From positions 1,364,001 through 1,428,000 of the forward strand of contig NC_017733.1 in assembly GCF_000259235.1 (NCBI RefSeq): DNA of 64,000 bases, read 5' to 3'. A model generated the notes under the pieces. That model made no database searches. It was not told the DNA's origin and saw nothing but the letters and a program-made list of their open reading frames with translations. Both the position numbers and the translations under genes were made by a program. Source of the stretch: Helicobacter pylori_CU (GTDB lineage Bacteria; Campylobacterota; Campylobacteria; Campylobacterales; Helicobacteraceae). The first letter of the stretch is position 1, and each line of letters begins with the position of its first letter. This document shows, in pieces, positions 30,153 through 39,991 of this stretch.

Positions 30153-31053
30153 GAAACTCATCGCGCTTTTAGGGCCTAGCGGGAGCGGGAAAAGCGCTCT
30201 TTCTATTGAATTAGCCCAAGAATTGGACGCTGAAATCTTTTCTTTGGATTCTTTGAGTATTTATAAAGACATCAATATCGCTTCGGCTAAACCCAGCCTG
30301 AAAGAACGAAAAAATATCAAGCATTACGCCCTAGACTACCTTAACATTGATGAAAAAAATAACGCCCTCCTTTTTAAAACCCTTTTAGAGGACGCCATGA
30401 GGGTATCTTCTAAAGAGATTTTACTCATTGTGGGAGGGAGCAGTTTTTATCTCAAATCCATTTTAGAAGGCTTGAGTAGCATGCCAAAACTGAGCAATGA
30501 AGAGATTGTAAAAATAGAGCGAGAAATTGCCACTCTTTCTAACCCTTATGCGTTTTTAAAATCCATTGACCCTACGATCGCTTTTAAAATCCATCCAAAC
30601 GACACTTACCGCATCCATAAAGCTTTAGAAATCTTTTATGCCACCCACACGCCCCCAAGCGAGTATTTTAAGGCTAACCCTAAAAAACCCTTTGAGCATG
30701 CCATCTCATTATTCGCTCTTTCTATTGAAAAAAGCGCGCTTCATAACAACATCAAACAGCGCACCAAAAACATGCTCCATTCAGGGCTTATTGAAGAAAT
30801 CAAAGCCCTTTATGCCAAATACCCTAAAGACTCGCAGCCTTTTAAAGCCATAGGCGTTAAAGAGAGCGTTCTTTTTTTAGAAAAACAACTCACTTTAAAG
30901 GAGCTAGAAGAAGCGATTACCTCTAACACCATCAAATTAGCCAAGCGCCAAAACACTTTCAATAAAACCCAATTCAATAACCTTTATATGGGGAGCGTTG
31001 GAGAGATTAGGCATGCGATTTTAAAACACTCAAAAAGTGGCATTAAAGGATAA
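30139..31053 (+). CDS. miaA: tRNA dimethylallyltransferase MiaA (non-standard start)
   Basis: It prenylates A37 of tRNAs reading UNN codons. The P-loop LLGPSGSGKSAL begins at about 30168 and the conserved DSLSIYKDINIASAKP follows. The first in-frame ATG is 30223, after the P-loop, so it cannot be the true start of an active enzyme. The frame is open back to a TGA near 30115 but contains no ATG, GTG or TTG. The best placed codon is ATC 30139, seven bases after AAGGGAG. The real start may therefore be a rare codon, or a start codon has mutated. It overlaps rsfS by 14 bases. Confidence 0.85.
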   Translation: MKTPKKLIALLGPSGSGKSALSIELAQELDAEIFSLDSLSIYKDINIASAKPSLKERKNIKHYALDYLNIDEKNNALLFKTLLEDAMRVSSKEILLIVGGSSFYLKSILEGLSSMPKLSNEEIVKIEREIATLSNPYAFLKSIDPTIAFKIHPNDTYRIHKALEIFYATHTPPSEYFKANPKKPFEHAISLFALSIEKSALHNNIKQRTKNMLHSGLIEEIKALYAKYPKDSQPFKAIGVKESVLFLEKQLTLKELEEAITSNTIKLAKRQNTFNKTQFNNLYMGSVGEIRHAILKHSKSGIKG

Positions 31054-31057
31054 TCTA

Positions 31058-32161
31058 ATGGATACGCAAAACTTACCCGATCAAATTATCCCTATTTTTA
31101 TGAGTTTTGATAAGAATTACGCGCTAGGGGCAGGAGTTTGTCTTTATTCGTTACTCTCCCATGCGAGCAGGCACACAAGCATGATAGACTTTAGCCCTCT
31201 CAATCAGAATAACGAGCTTTTACCCGTTAACATCGTGTATAAAATCCATTGTTTGGTTAAAGAGGTTACTTTAGAGCAGCAAAACAAGCTCTTAAAAACC
31301 ATCGAGCCTTTTAAAAAATTCGCTTCATTAGAGTTTATCAATATCGATTCGCTCGATCATTCCATAGAAAACTATCTTAATGAATCTTGCTCCAAGCGTT
31401 ATGGCGGGCTTCTTGTTTTGTGCCGGCTCTTGCTCGCTTCGCTCTTCCCTAATTATTCTAAAATCATTTCCATAGATGTGGATACGGTGTTTTTGGGCGA
31501 TATTGCAAGCGCTTATTTTGCACTGGATAACGATCCCACTAAGTTGCTTGGCATGGTGAGAGACACTTTTTCCCACCTTTCTTTTGAAGCCTTTTGTGAT
31601 TTTATTGAGCGCGCTTGTAAGAATTTTAAGATTGATTTTTCACGCTTTAGCCAAAACGAATTACAACGCATCCATCAGGGCTTTAACATGGGCTTTTTGG
31701 TAGCGAATTTAGATTTGTGGCGCGAAAATGGGTTTGAAAAGATCGCTTTAGAGTTTTTGAAAACTAGGGGGAAAGATCTTTTCTACCCTGAGCAGTGTTT
31801 AATCAATATGGTGTTTTGGAAGCGCGTTTTAGAATTGCCTATTCATTATAATTGCTATTCTGATTCTTTCAAAGAGCACTACCCTAAAAACATCATCATG
31901 CTCCATTTCATCCAATACAAGCCCTGGCGTTCTGTGAGTTCTTTGAACGGGCGTTTGATTTGCTATGAAGCTGAAGCGGGTTTTTGGCTCGCCAACCTTT
32001 TTTGCACCCCTTTTAAAAACGATTTTTTTAAAGAACGCCTTGAAATGGCTAAAGACCAACAGATGCAATCTTTTAAAACCCACATCAGATCAAAAACGAT
32101 TAGGGATTATTTTTGTTTTAGGATAAAAAATATTTTGAAAAAAGTTTTCAAACCCTCTTAA
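31058..32161 (+). CDS. Family 8 glycosyltransferase, LPS glucosyltransferase-like (RfaJ-type)
   Basis: A 367-aa cytoplasmic GT8 enzyme. IFMSFDKNYALGAGVCLYSL opens the nucleotide-sugar domain. The metal-binding DxD is in SIDVDTVFLGDI near 150, RIHQGFNMGFLVANLDLWR near 213 and MLHFIQYKPW near 290 are standard GT8 blocks. A basic C-terminus (FRIKNILKKVFKPS) may bind the membrane. It probably adds glucose or galactose to LPS. ATG 31058 with AAAGGA eight bases upstream is preferred over 31037, which lies inside miaA. The next gene, 10 bases on, is also an LPS-modifying type. Confidence 0.88.
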   Translation: MDTQNLPDQIIPIFMSFDKNYALGAGVCLYSLLSHASRHTSMIDFSPLNQNNELLPVNIVYKIHCLVKEVTLEQQNKLLKTIEPFKKFASLEFINIDSLDHSIENYLNESCSKRYGGLLVLCRLLLASLFPNYSKIISIDVDTVFLGDIASAYFALDNDPTKLLGMVRDTFSHLSFEAFCDFIERACKNFKIDFSRFSQNELQRIHQGFNMGFLVANLDLWRENGFEKIALEFLKTRGKDLFYPEQCLINMVFWKRVLELPIHYNCYSDSFKEHYPKNIIMLHFIQYKPWRSVSSLNGRLICYEAEAGFWLANLFCTPFKNDFFKERLEMAKDQQMQSFKTHIRSKTIRDYFCFRIKNILKKVFKPS

Positions 32162-32171
32162 AGGACATTCC

Positions 32172-33835
32172 ATGGAAAAACTATTGAAATTTTTAAAATT
32201 CTTTGCCAGTAGCGTAACTCTAGATGAAAAATTTTTAATGTTCCTTCTTTGCAACGCCCTTTCTAACGCCTACAAAAATAGCGATCTGTTTTCTTTCTCT
32301 AAAGGCTTTTTAGGTGCTTTTTTAATCGGGTTTGTGGTGTATTATAGTTGTGCACTAATCCCTAAAAAACGCTTGCGATATTCATTAGAATGGTTGTTTA
32401 TAGGAAGCGGTATTATTTTTAGCGTGGCTGAAATTTTTACGCTCTTTATGTTTAAAATGCCTTTTTCCAAAGGCTTGATTGACACACTTTTAGCCACAAA
32501 CAGCTCTGAAACGATGGCGTTTATAAAAAGCTATAACAATTATTTGTTTTACTACGCTTTTATTTTGATTGCTTTGTTGATTATGATTAAAATCATTCGC
32601 TTTAGAGCGCTTGTACCTGGTGTGATAGCGGGTGTTTTAGGGCTTTCTATCCTCACCATAGGAAGCGTTCGCCATGTTAAATACCTCACGAGCAACGATG
32701 CCATTTTAAAAAGATCACTCTTTTCTCTTTCCTTAACTAGGGGGTTTTATTCCGCCTATTTGAGCTTGTTTGATCGCCAACAAGCCATAAAATTTTATAG
32801 CTTTTTAAATAACCTTTATTTACCAAGCGATTATCTTTCTAGCACGGGCGATGTTAAAAATGTCGTCTTAGTCATCGGCGAAAGCGCGAGCAGAAATTTC
32901 ATGCAACTCTATGGCTATAGCATTCCTAATAACCCCTTATTGAGCCAACTCGCCAACGAGAGAGAGAGAGAGAGAGAGAGAGTAACAACCTGTTCGTGTT
33001 TTCTGACACGATAAGTAAAGAAGCCCACACCTCTGATGTCTTTGAAAGCCTGCTTAATTACAGCAACGCCGAAACGAATAAGCCTTGGTATCATTACCAC
33101 AACATGATAGATATTTTCAAGCGATCCCATTATGAAACTTTTTGGTTAGAAAAACAAATCGTCGATGAATGGGGGATCACACAAAATCTAGTCTCTAATC
33201 GTTCTAAAAACCGCTACTATATTTTGGGAAACTATGGTCAATACGATGAAGAGCTGGTGAAATTTTATTCTAAAAATATCCCATCCCAATTAAAAAGCAA
33301 GAATTTTATCGTGTTCCATTTGATTGGCTCTCATTCTTGGTATGCTGATCGTTTCCCTAAAAGCTTCGCCAAATTCAAACCAAGCGATTTGTCTTTTTCT
33401 AATTTGCACGCAAGCAACGATAGAGACAAGCAAATCGTCGCTGATTATGTCAATTCGCTTTATTATAACGACTTTGTTTTGAATGGGATTTTTAACCTCT
33501 TTAAAGATAAGGACGCTATTGTGTTTTACTTGAGCGACCATGCACAAGATGTTTTTGAAAGCGGCCCCACTTATGGGCATAGCTGCTCTAAAGCGGGATT
33601 AGAAATCCCTTTTATGATTTATGTGAGCGATATTTTTAAAGAAAAACACCCCGAGAAAGTCAAATTGATTAAAAACGCTTTAAACAAACCTTTCATGAGC
33701 GATGATTTAATCCATTCTCTTTTGCCTTTGGTGGGCATTCACACTAAAGACGAGATAGAGAGTAAAAACCTTTTTAGCCCTAAATTTGACGCCCAAAGAA
33801 AAAGGATTACTTGTCGTTGGGGGTTTGGATCATGA
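32172..33835 (+). pseudogene. Phosphoethanolamine-transferase-like gene, phase OFF at (AG)12
   Basis: Two frames together make one EptA/CptA-like sulfatase-fold protein. The first (32172-33014) has N-terminal membrane helices and the nucleophile motif VIGESASRNFMQLYGY (Ser instead of Thr). It then enters NERERERER and stops at 33014. The second continues FSDTISKEAHTSDVFESLL and the metal-site block YLSDHAQDVFESG...YGHS, to TGA 33835. With 12 AG units the halves are out of frame; 11 or 14 units join them through SNNLFVFSDT. Near 33800 a further shift at an A5 run would give a plausible tail (LLVVGGLDHDRTK). It probably decorates LPS. Confidence 0.85.
32959..32982 (+). repeat. (AG)12 dinucleotide tract
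   Basis: Twelve uninterrupted AG units between the nucleophile motif and the rest of the sulfatase domain. Unit counts of 2 modulo 3 keep the gene open; 12 gives a stop 11 codons later. Confidence 0.97.
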
Positions 33836-33908
33836 TAGGACTAAATAATAATAAGGCTCTGTTCTCATCAATAGGGATAAGCTTGATTCCACATAAAGCC
33901 TTTCAACC

Positions 33909-34688
33909 CTACCTTAAAATTTTCACTTCTTCTTCTAAATAAATGCCGTATTCTTGTAACACTCTGGTTTTGGCGAGTTCTATCAAATCCAGCGCTTCTT
34001 CAAATTCTGCGCCCCCCAAATTCACCAAAAAATTCGCATGCTCTTTAGCAAAGCCCACTCTTTTTAGACAATAACCCCTTAAACCCGCACCCTCTAAAAG
34101 CCTACCCGCATGATCGTTAGGCGGGTTTTTGAAACAGCTCCCAAAATTAGGCAATTTGGGGTGGCTTTTGCGCATGCTTTTACACGCTTTTAAAACCTCT
34201 TCTCTAAAGCCATGCGTTTTTTTAAACCTCGCTCTTAAAACAACGCCATTGAATGTGCTGCTGCGATAATCTAAACCTAACGCTCCACGCCCTAGCCATT
34301 GATTATTGATATAAGCACTTTCTAAAACATTTTTGATTTCAAATTCTTTCATGCCGGCATTCATTTTAACTAACGCCCCTAAAGTGCCAGGCAATTGCCC
34401 TAAAAACTCCAAACCCTCTAAATCATTCGCCCTAAAATAATTAAAAATTTTAGACGAGTTGGCCGCTCCCCCTATTTCAACGCATTCACCCTTATCGCAA
34501 ATATAATCGTAGTTTGGGCCTAAAAGGGCGAGATTTTTTGCGCTAGGAGCGATTAAAAGGTTGTTCGCTAAACCGATGATCTGGTGTTCTTGAGAGATTT
34601 CATCATCGTTTTCTAAAACGCTCACTTTTAAAGGCGTGCCGATTTTCACGCTGCTGTAACGAGAAAAATCAATAATGGTTTCTAGCAT
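33909..34688 (-). CDS. murB: UDP-N-acetylenolpyruvoylglucosamine reductase MurB
   Basis: A 259-aa FAD enzyme of peptidoglycan precursor synthesis. IGLANNLLIAP at about 38, EFLGQLPGTLGALVKMNAGM at about 95 and LPNFGSCFKNPPNDHAGRLLEGAGLRG at about 178 (catalytic Ser/Cys region) are diagnostic. The compact size is typical of the H. pylori form. Three bases downstream of fliQ on the same strand, although functionally unrelated. Confidence 0.94.
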   Translation of the reverse strand: MLETIIDFSRYSSVKIGTPLKVSVLENDDEISQEHQIIGLANNLLIAPSAKNLALLGPNYDYICDKGECVEIGGAANSSKIFNYFRANDLEGLEFLGQLPGTLGALVKMNAGMKEFEIKNVLESAYINNQWLGRGALGLDYRSSTFNGVVLRARFKKTHGFREEVLKACKSMRKSHPKLPNFGSCFKNPPNDHAGRLLEGAGLRGYCLKRVGFAKEHANFLVNLGGAEFEEALDLIELAKTRVLQEYGIYLEEEVKILR

Positions 34689-34691
34689 TTT

Positions 34692-34958
34692 CTAGCCTAT
34701 GATTTTAGGAATGAGTTTGATTAAGGTTTTAGTGTAATCTAAAAGCATGTTAGTCATCCACGGCATGGTTAAAATCAGCACCCCAATCACGGCCAAAATC
34801 TTAGGCACAAAAGACAAGGTCATTTCATTGATTTGAGTGGTCGCTTGAAAAATACTGACTAATAGCCCCACCACCAAGCCCGCTAGTAATACCGGTAAAG
34901 AAATCATCAAAGTGATTTTATAAGTCTCAATGGCGAGTTTCATGAGTTGTGATTCCAT
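34692..34958 (-). CDS. fliQ: Flagellar export apparatus protein FliQ
   Basis: An 88-aa inner-membrane protein with two hydrophobic helices (ITLMISLPVLLAGLVVGLLV and SFVPKILAVIGVLILTMPW) and the FQATTQINEMTLSF loop, all hallmarks of FliQ/SctS. Part of the FliPQR export gate. Preceded 10 bases upstream by fliI, so two export components sit together. Confidence 0.96.
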   Translation of the reverse strand: MESQLMKLAIETYKITLMISLPVLLAGLVVGLLVSIFQATTQINEMTLSFVPKILAVIGVLILTMPWMTNMLLDYTKTLIKLIPKIIG

Positions 34959-34968
34959 AACATTCCTT

Positions 34969-36273
34969 TTATCTTAAGATTTCTTCTAATTGCTGAAAGC
35001 TTGTTTCAAAAGGCTGCAAAGCGTTCTCATCTTGCGCTAAAAACTGCTCCATTAAAGCCTTTTTCTTAATCGCTTCATCAAGCTCTTTATCGTTCCCCAT
35101 TTGATAAGAGCCGATGCGAATGAGCATTTCATTTTCTTTCAATAACGCATACAAACGGCGGAATTTTCTCGCATGCAGGTTTTGAGACTCGCTGATGATG
35201 TCTTTAGCCACCCTTGATGCGGAGTTTAAAATATTAATAGGCGGGTAGATCCCATAATCGGTCAATTCCCTGCTTAAGACAATATGCCCATCTAAAATAC
35301 TCCTGGCTTGATCGGCTATGGGATCACTCAAATCATCGCCCTCTACCAGCACGCTAAAAAAAGCCGTAATGCTCCCCTTATTTTCTTCCTTGCCCGCTCT
35401 CTCCATTAATTGAGGCAATAAAGAAAGCGCGGATGGGGGGTAGCCTTTGGAAGTGGGCGGTTCGCCTAAGGCTAAACCGATCTCTCTTTGAGCCATAGCG
35501 AAACGAGTCACTGAATCCATGATGAACAACACGTCTAGCCCTTGGTTTTTAAAATACTCCGCCACGCTCATCGCGCAAAAAGCCCCGTATTTGCGCATCA
35601 AAGGGCTATCATCGCTCGTGGCGACCACCAACACGCAAGAGCTTAAATCCCCTTTTAAGTTTTTCTCTATAAATTCAGGGATTTCTCTGCCCCTTTCCCC
35701 AATCAAAGCGATCACTTTAATGGGCGCTAAGCAACCCCTAGTGATCATGCCCATTAGCGTGGATTTGCCCACCCCAGAGCCGGCAAAAATGCCCAGTTTT
35801 TGCCCCTTACCGCAAGTCAAAAGCCCATCAATGCTCTTCACCCCCACGCTAAAAACTTCATCAATCAAGCCTCTTTTTAAAGGGGCTATAGGCGTTGTAA
35901 TGACAGGCGCTAATCGCTCATAATCTAGCGCCCCCTTATTGTCAATGACTTGCCCTAAAGGGTTAAGCACCCTCCCTAAAAGATTACGGCCCACAGGGAA
36001 ATTCAACCCCTCTTTTAAAAACAGCACCTTATCGCCAGCCCTAGCCCCCTCTATGAAGTTAAAGGGCGTGAAACCAAACTGCTCTTTTTCTGCCACCACC
36101 ACCATTCCCACGCATTCGCTGCCATCGCTTTTTTCAATCTTCACCACATCGCCCACAGACGGGTTAAAACCATCCGCATAAACGATATTGGGCATGATTT
36201 TTTTCACGCTCCCGTAGCGAGGCGATAGATCAAAATGCTGATTCAAGCGGTTTTTTAAGGATTTTAGGGGCAT
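34969..36273 (-). CDS. fliI: Flagellar export ATPase FliI
   Basis: A 434-aa F1-like ATPase with Walker A in IFAGSGVGKSTLMG (about 163), DVLFIMDSVTRFAMAQREIG, and the SLLPQLMERAG and EGDDLSDPIADQ blocks specific to FliI/SctN. It energises export of flagellar proteins. Its ATG directly follows the stop of the VirB11-like gene (TAAATG), so they are coupled. Confidence 0.97.
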   Translation of the reverse strand: MPLKSLKNRLNQHFDLSPRYGSVKKIMPNIVYADGFNPSVGDVVKIEKSDGSECVGMVVVAEKEQFGFTPFNFIEGARAGDKVLFLKEGLNFPVGRNLLGRVLNPLGQVIDNKGALDYERLAPVITTPIAPLKRGLIDEVFSVGVKSIDGLLTCGKGQKLGIFAGSGVGKSTLMGMITRGCLAPIKVIALIGERGREIPEFIEKNLKGDLSSCVLVVATSDDSPLMRKYGAFCAMSVAEYFKNQGLDVLFIMDSVTRFAMAQREIGLALGEPPTSKGYPPSALSLLPQLMERAGKEENKGSITAFFSVLVEGDDLSDPIADQARSILDGHIVLSRELTDYGIYPPINILNSASRVAKDIISESQNLHARKFRRLYALLKENEMLIRIGSYQMGNDKELDEAIKKKALMEQFLAQDENALQPFETSFQQLEEILR

Positions 36274-37188
36274 TTAAAGCTCTTTAGTCCATAAGACTTC
36301 AGCGATTTGGCGCTCATCATTGATTCTATTCACATGCACGATCACATCAATCGCGCTCTTAAAATACGCTCGCATCAAATCCTTATCTAATGAATGCGTA
36401 TAACGCATGCTCAAATTCAGCGAAAGGGCTTCTAAAGTGTTTTGAGCGCTATTAGCATGAATGGTTGAGAGCATGCCCTTATGCCCGGTGTTTCCTAAAC
36501 GCAAAAAGAGCGCTGCATTCCTGGTGTCAATCTCGCCCACAATGAGCCTGTCTGGGTTTAAGCGCATGGCCATATTGAGAGCGTCTTCATAATTAAAGCG
36601 CGTGTTCTCTTGCTTGCCCACTAAAAGCCCCACGCAATTACTAAACGCTTTTAAATCCAATTCTTGGCTGTCTTCAACGCTCACCACCCTTTCATCTTTA
36701 TTAACGCAGTCTAAAAGAGCGTTTAATAAGCTTGTTTTACCGCTTGAAGTCTCCCCGCTAATGAGAATGTTATGCCCTTTTAGGGCTAAATTTTTCAAAC
36801 TTTCTGGATCGCTTGCTTTAAAAGTGAAATCGTCTAAACTTAAGGGCTTAAGCCTAGGCACACGGATATTGAGCGTGATTTGGTTGTTCGTGGTGATGCT
36901 AAAGTGATTCGCGCTCACCCTATAACGCGTGAAAGGGATAGAGCAATTTAAAGTGGGGTGCTCTTCATCAAAAAACAACCCCCTAAAACTAGCCAATTGC
37001 TCGCAAAATCTCAGCAAAAACGCCTTATCAAAAAGCGCATGCCCTCTTTTTTCTCGGGTGTTATTGACTTTATAAAGCCAAAGCTCCTGTTCGGTATTGA
37101 TGATAAGCTCGGTGATCCCGCTTTCTAAGAAAGGGGTAAAATGGCCAATTAGGGCTTGTAAAACTCTATGGGTTTGTAAAGTTTCCAA
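36274..37188 (-). CDS. VirB11/TrbB-like secretion ATPase (orphan)
   Basis: A 304-aa hexameric-type ATPase: Walker A ILISGETSSGKTSLLNALL near 147, Asp box VVSVEDSQELDL near 172, Walker B RLNPDRLIVGEIDTRNA near 212 and the His box GHKGMLSTIHANSA. These are the marks of the VirB11/PulE family. No other type II or IV secretion genes adjoin; instead it sits immediately upstream of fliI and fliQ. It could be an orphan used in competence or export, but the partner is unknown. Confidence 0.85.
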   Translation of the reverse strand: METLQTHRVLQALIGHFTPFLESGITELIINTEQELWLYKVNNTREKRGHALFDKAFLLRFCEQLASFRGLFFDEEHPTLNCSIPFTRYRVSANHFSITTNNQITLNIRVPRLKPLSLDDFTFKASDPESLKNLALKGHNILISGETSSGKTSLLNALLDCVNKDERVVSVEDSQELDLKAFSNCVGLLVGKQENTRFNYEDALNMAMRLNPDRLIVGEIDTRNAALFLRLGNTGHKGMLSTIHANSAQNTLEALSLNLSMRYTHSLDKDLMRAYFKSAIDVIVHVNRINDERQIAEVLWTKEL

Positions 37189-37204
37189 AAGCCCTATCCT
37201 TTTA

Positions 37205-39967
37205 TCATCGCTCTTTTAAAACCTGTTCGCAACGCTTGCAAGGGGTGTTTTCTAGCTCGCTTTTGAAACGCCAACACCTAGGGCATTTATAAAAGGGGGC
37301 TTTAAAGAGCGTGAATGCTGGCGTTTCGCTCAATTTTTCTTTTGCAATCCCCACAAAGCTTACCATCAGCAATTCTTCTACTAAATTTTCACGCAACGCT
37401 TTTTCTTTTACTTCAATAGCGCACTCCAACGAATTTTTAACCACGCCTTCTTTTTTCAATCGGTCTAACTCTTCATTAAAGGCAGAACGCAAGGCCAAAA
37501 CGGCTTCAAAATTTTCTGGCTTTTTAAACTCTTTAAGGTGGAGTTTTTCTAAAACGCTAATGCCTTTTAGATCAAACACATCTTTGGCTTGTAAAAACGT
37601 GCAAAGCACCTGGCTATGCTCTAAAACTTCTTCAATCGTGTGCGTTAAAATCGGGGCTAAAAAGTAGCACAATTGGCTAGCCACAGCGAGTAAGACCATT
37701 TGAATGGCTTGGCGTTTTTCATTATTTTTGCTATCGCAATACAAACTATCCTTGCAAGCGTCTAAATAAATCCCGCTCAATTCATTGGTAACAAACGCCA
37801 TTAAAATATTCAAGCCTTTCACAAAATCATGCTCTTCAAACGCGCTATTGACTCCAGCGCTTGTTGTTTCTAAAGCCTCTAATATAAAATGATCTAAAGG
37901 GCTGAAGTTATGGAATCGTTCTAAATTTTTGAGATCCATATCGCTAAAATTGGCGAGTAAGAATTTTAGGGTGTTGCGGAATTTTTTATAATGCTGTTCT
38001 GTTTGAATGAAAAAGGTTTGAGAGACCCTCAAATCGTTTTGATAGTCATTAAACGCTACCCACAAACGCACCACATCGCTCCCATGCTTTTTGAGTAAGT
38101 TGTCCAAAGACACCACATTGCCCTTAGATTTGCTCATTTTCTCGCCCTTTTCATCGACGATAAAGCCATGCGTGATGACCTTTTTAAAAGGGGCTTGGTT
38201 GTTTAAAACACAACCGATTAAAAGCGAGCTTTGAAACCACCCCCTATGCTGATCGCTCCCCTCTAAAACCACATCGCTAGGGCTTTGCCCTTTTTCCCCA
38301 TGATAGTCTTCTAAAACCGCCTTAAAGGTGCTACCGCTATCAAACCACACGTCTAAAATGTGCATGACTTTTTCGTAATACATGGCGTCCTCTTGATAGC
38401 TAGGGGGTAATAAATCTTTCACGCTAGACTCCCACCACACATCACAGCCTTTTTTCTCAAAAAGATTCGCCACATGCTCTAAAACTTCGCTTTCAAAACA
38501 AGGCTTATTCGTGCGTTTGTCTATGAAAAAGGCCAGTGGCACGCCCCATTTTCTTTGCCGACTCAAGCACCAATCAGGGCGGTTTTCTATCATGGTTTTT
38601 AGGCGGTTTTTCCCGCTGCTTGGCACAAATTCCACCTTTTCAATCGCATTCAAAGCCACTTCTCTTAAGGTTTTTTGAGAGCCGTCATTTTGGGTAAAAG
38701 GCTCATCCATTAAAATAAACCATTGCGTGGTCGCTCTGTAAATCACAGGCTTGTGCGTCCTCCAGCAATGCGGGTAGGAATGCTCAATCTCTTGCTCTAG
38801 CAATAAAGAATCGCCCAATTGCTCTATAATGCGTTTTTGAGCCTTAAAAACATGCTCGCCCAGATAGCTTTCATCTAATAGTTGGTTATGGATAATGCCC
38901 TCATCATAGCAACCTTTCTCATCTACGGACATTAACACTTCTAAATTATATTTTAAACCTAAATAATAGTCCTCTTCACCATGCCCGGGAGCGGTATGCA
39001 CGGCTCCTGTGCCATCTTCTAAACCGACATGCTCTCCTAGAGTGATTAGGGAATCTCTTTGGTTTAAAGGATTGGTGGCCTTCAAATATTCTAAATCATT
39101 GGAATTGAATTCATGCGTGATCGCATTGTCCACCACCCCTAAAGCGGCTAATTTTTCATGCAAGGCTTTAGCGACTAAATAGCCTTTTTGAGTGAGCGCA
39201 TAAAGGGCGTCTTTTTTCAAAGCGATCGCTTCATTCGCATACAAAGTCCAAGGCGTGGTCGTCCAAATCACCAAGCTCGCTTTTTTGACTTTTAACTTTT
39301 CTAAGCTCTCCTTTTTCAAACCAAACGCCACGAAAATGGAGGGCGATTTTTTCATCTTGTATTCCACCTCAGCTTCCGCTAAAGCGCTCTCGCATGCATA
39401 ACTCCAATAAATAGGCTTGTGGCGTTCTTTCAAAAGCCCTTTTTTAGCCACTCCCACTAAAGCCCTATAAATGCTCGCTTCAAATTTAAAATCCATGGTT
39501 TTATAAGGATCTTCAAAATCCCCCAAAACGCCTAATTGCAAAAATTCATTCTTTTGGATTTCTAAAAATTTCTTCGCATGATCTCGGCACTTTTCTCTAA
39601 ACAGCGTGGGGTTTTCCAGGCTTGTTTTTTCTTTTTCTAATCGCTCTAAAATTTGCTGCTCAATGGGCAAGCCATGGCAATCCCAACCGGGCGTGTAATA
39701 GATTTTATTCCCTTTAAAATATTCTCTTTTAACGACAATGTCTTTTAAAATTTTATTTAAGGCATGCCCTAAATGCAAATGCCCGTTCGCATAAGGCGGC
39801 CCATCATGCAAGGTGAAATCCCCATGGTTATCTTTTCTAGCTTGCATGCGTTTGAACGCTTGTTGCTTTTGCCATTTGGCGTAAGTTTTAGGCTCATTAA
39901 CGCTCAAATTCCCTTTCATAGAAAAGGTGGTTGTGTTTAAGTTTAGGGTGTCTTTGTATTCTTCCAT
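37205..39967 (-). CDS. ileS: Isoleucyl-tRNA synthetase IleS
   Basis: A 920-aa class I synthetase. The HIGH motif is in PPYANGHLHLGHALNK near 58 and KMSKS in DEKGEKMSKSKGN near 610. The CP1 editing domain includes WTTTPWTLYANEAIA, and a C-terminal zinc site has CPRCWRF and CKRC at about 895-915. It charges tRNA-Ile. The bacterial-type zinc tail is associated with mupirocin-sensitive enzymes. Normal length, 16 bases upstream of the VirB11-like gene. Confidence 0.98.
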   Translation of the reverse strand: MEEYKDTLNLNTTTFSMKGNLSVNEPKTYAKWQKQQAFKRMQARKDNHGDFTLHDGPPYANGHLHLGHALNKILKDIVVKREYFKGNKIYYTPGWDCHGLPIEQQILERLEKEKTSLENPTLFREKCRDHAKKFLEIQKNEFLQLGVLGDFEDPYKTMDFKFEASIYRALVGVAKKGLLKERHKPIYWSYACESALAEAEVEYKMKKSPSIFVAFGLKKESLEKLKVKKASLVIWTTTPWTLYANEAIALKKDALYALTQKGYLVAKALHEKLAALGVVDNAITHEFNSNDLEYLKATNPLNQRDSLITLGEHVGLEDGTGAVHTAPGHGEEDYYLGLKYNLEVLMSVDEKGCYDEGIIHNQLLDESYLGEHVFKAQKRIIEQLGDSLLLEQEIEHSYPHCWRTHKPVIYRATTQWFILMDEPFTQNDGSQKTLREVALNAIEKVEFVPSSGKNRLKTMIENRPDWCLSRQRKWGVPLAFFIDKRTNKPCFESEVLEHVANLFEKKGCDVWWESSVKDLLPPSYQEDAMYYEKVMHILDVWFDSGSTFKAVLEDYHGEKGQSPSDVVLEGSDQHRGWFQSSLLIGCVLNNQAPFKKVITHGFIVDEKGEKMSKSKGNVVSLDNLLKKHGSDVVRLWVAFNDYQNDLRVSQTFFIQTEQHYKKFRNTLKFLLANFSDMDLKNLERFHNFSPLDHFILEALETTSAGVNSAFEEHDFVKGLNILMAFVTNELSGIYLDACKDSLYCDSKNNEKRQAIQMVLLAVASQLCYFLAPILTHTIEEVLEHSQVLCTFLQAKDVFDLKGISVLEKLHLKEFKKPENFEAVLALRSAFNEELDRLKKEGVVKNSLECAIEVKEKALRENLVEELLMVSFVGIAKEKLSETPAFTLFKAPFYKCPRCWRFKSELENTPCKRCEQVLKER

Positions 39968-39991
39968 GGATTGATCCTTAGTCTTTTATCT

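Noticed and set aside
31037..31057. Upstream ATG as the start of the GT8 gene
   Set aside because: It lies inside miaA without a ribosome site, while ATG 31058 follows AAAGGA at 8 bases.
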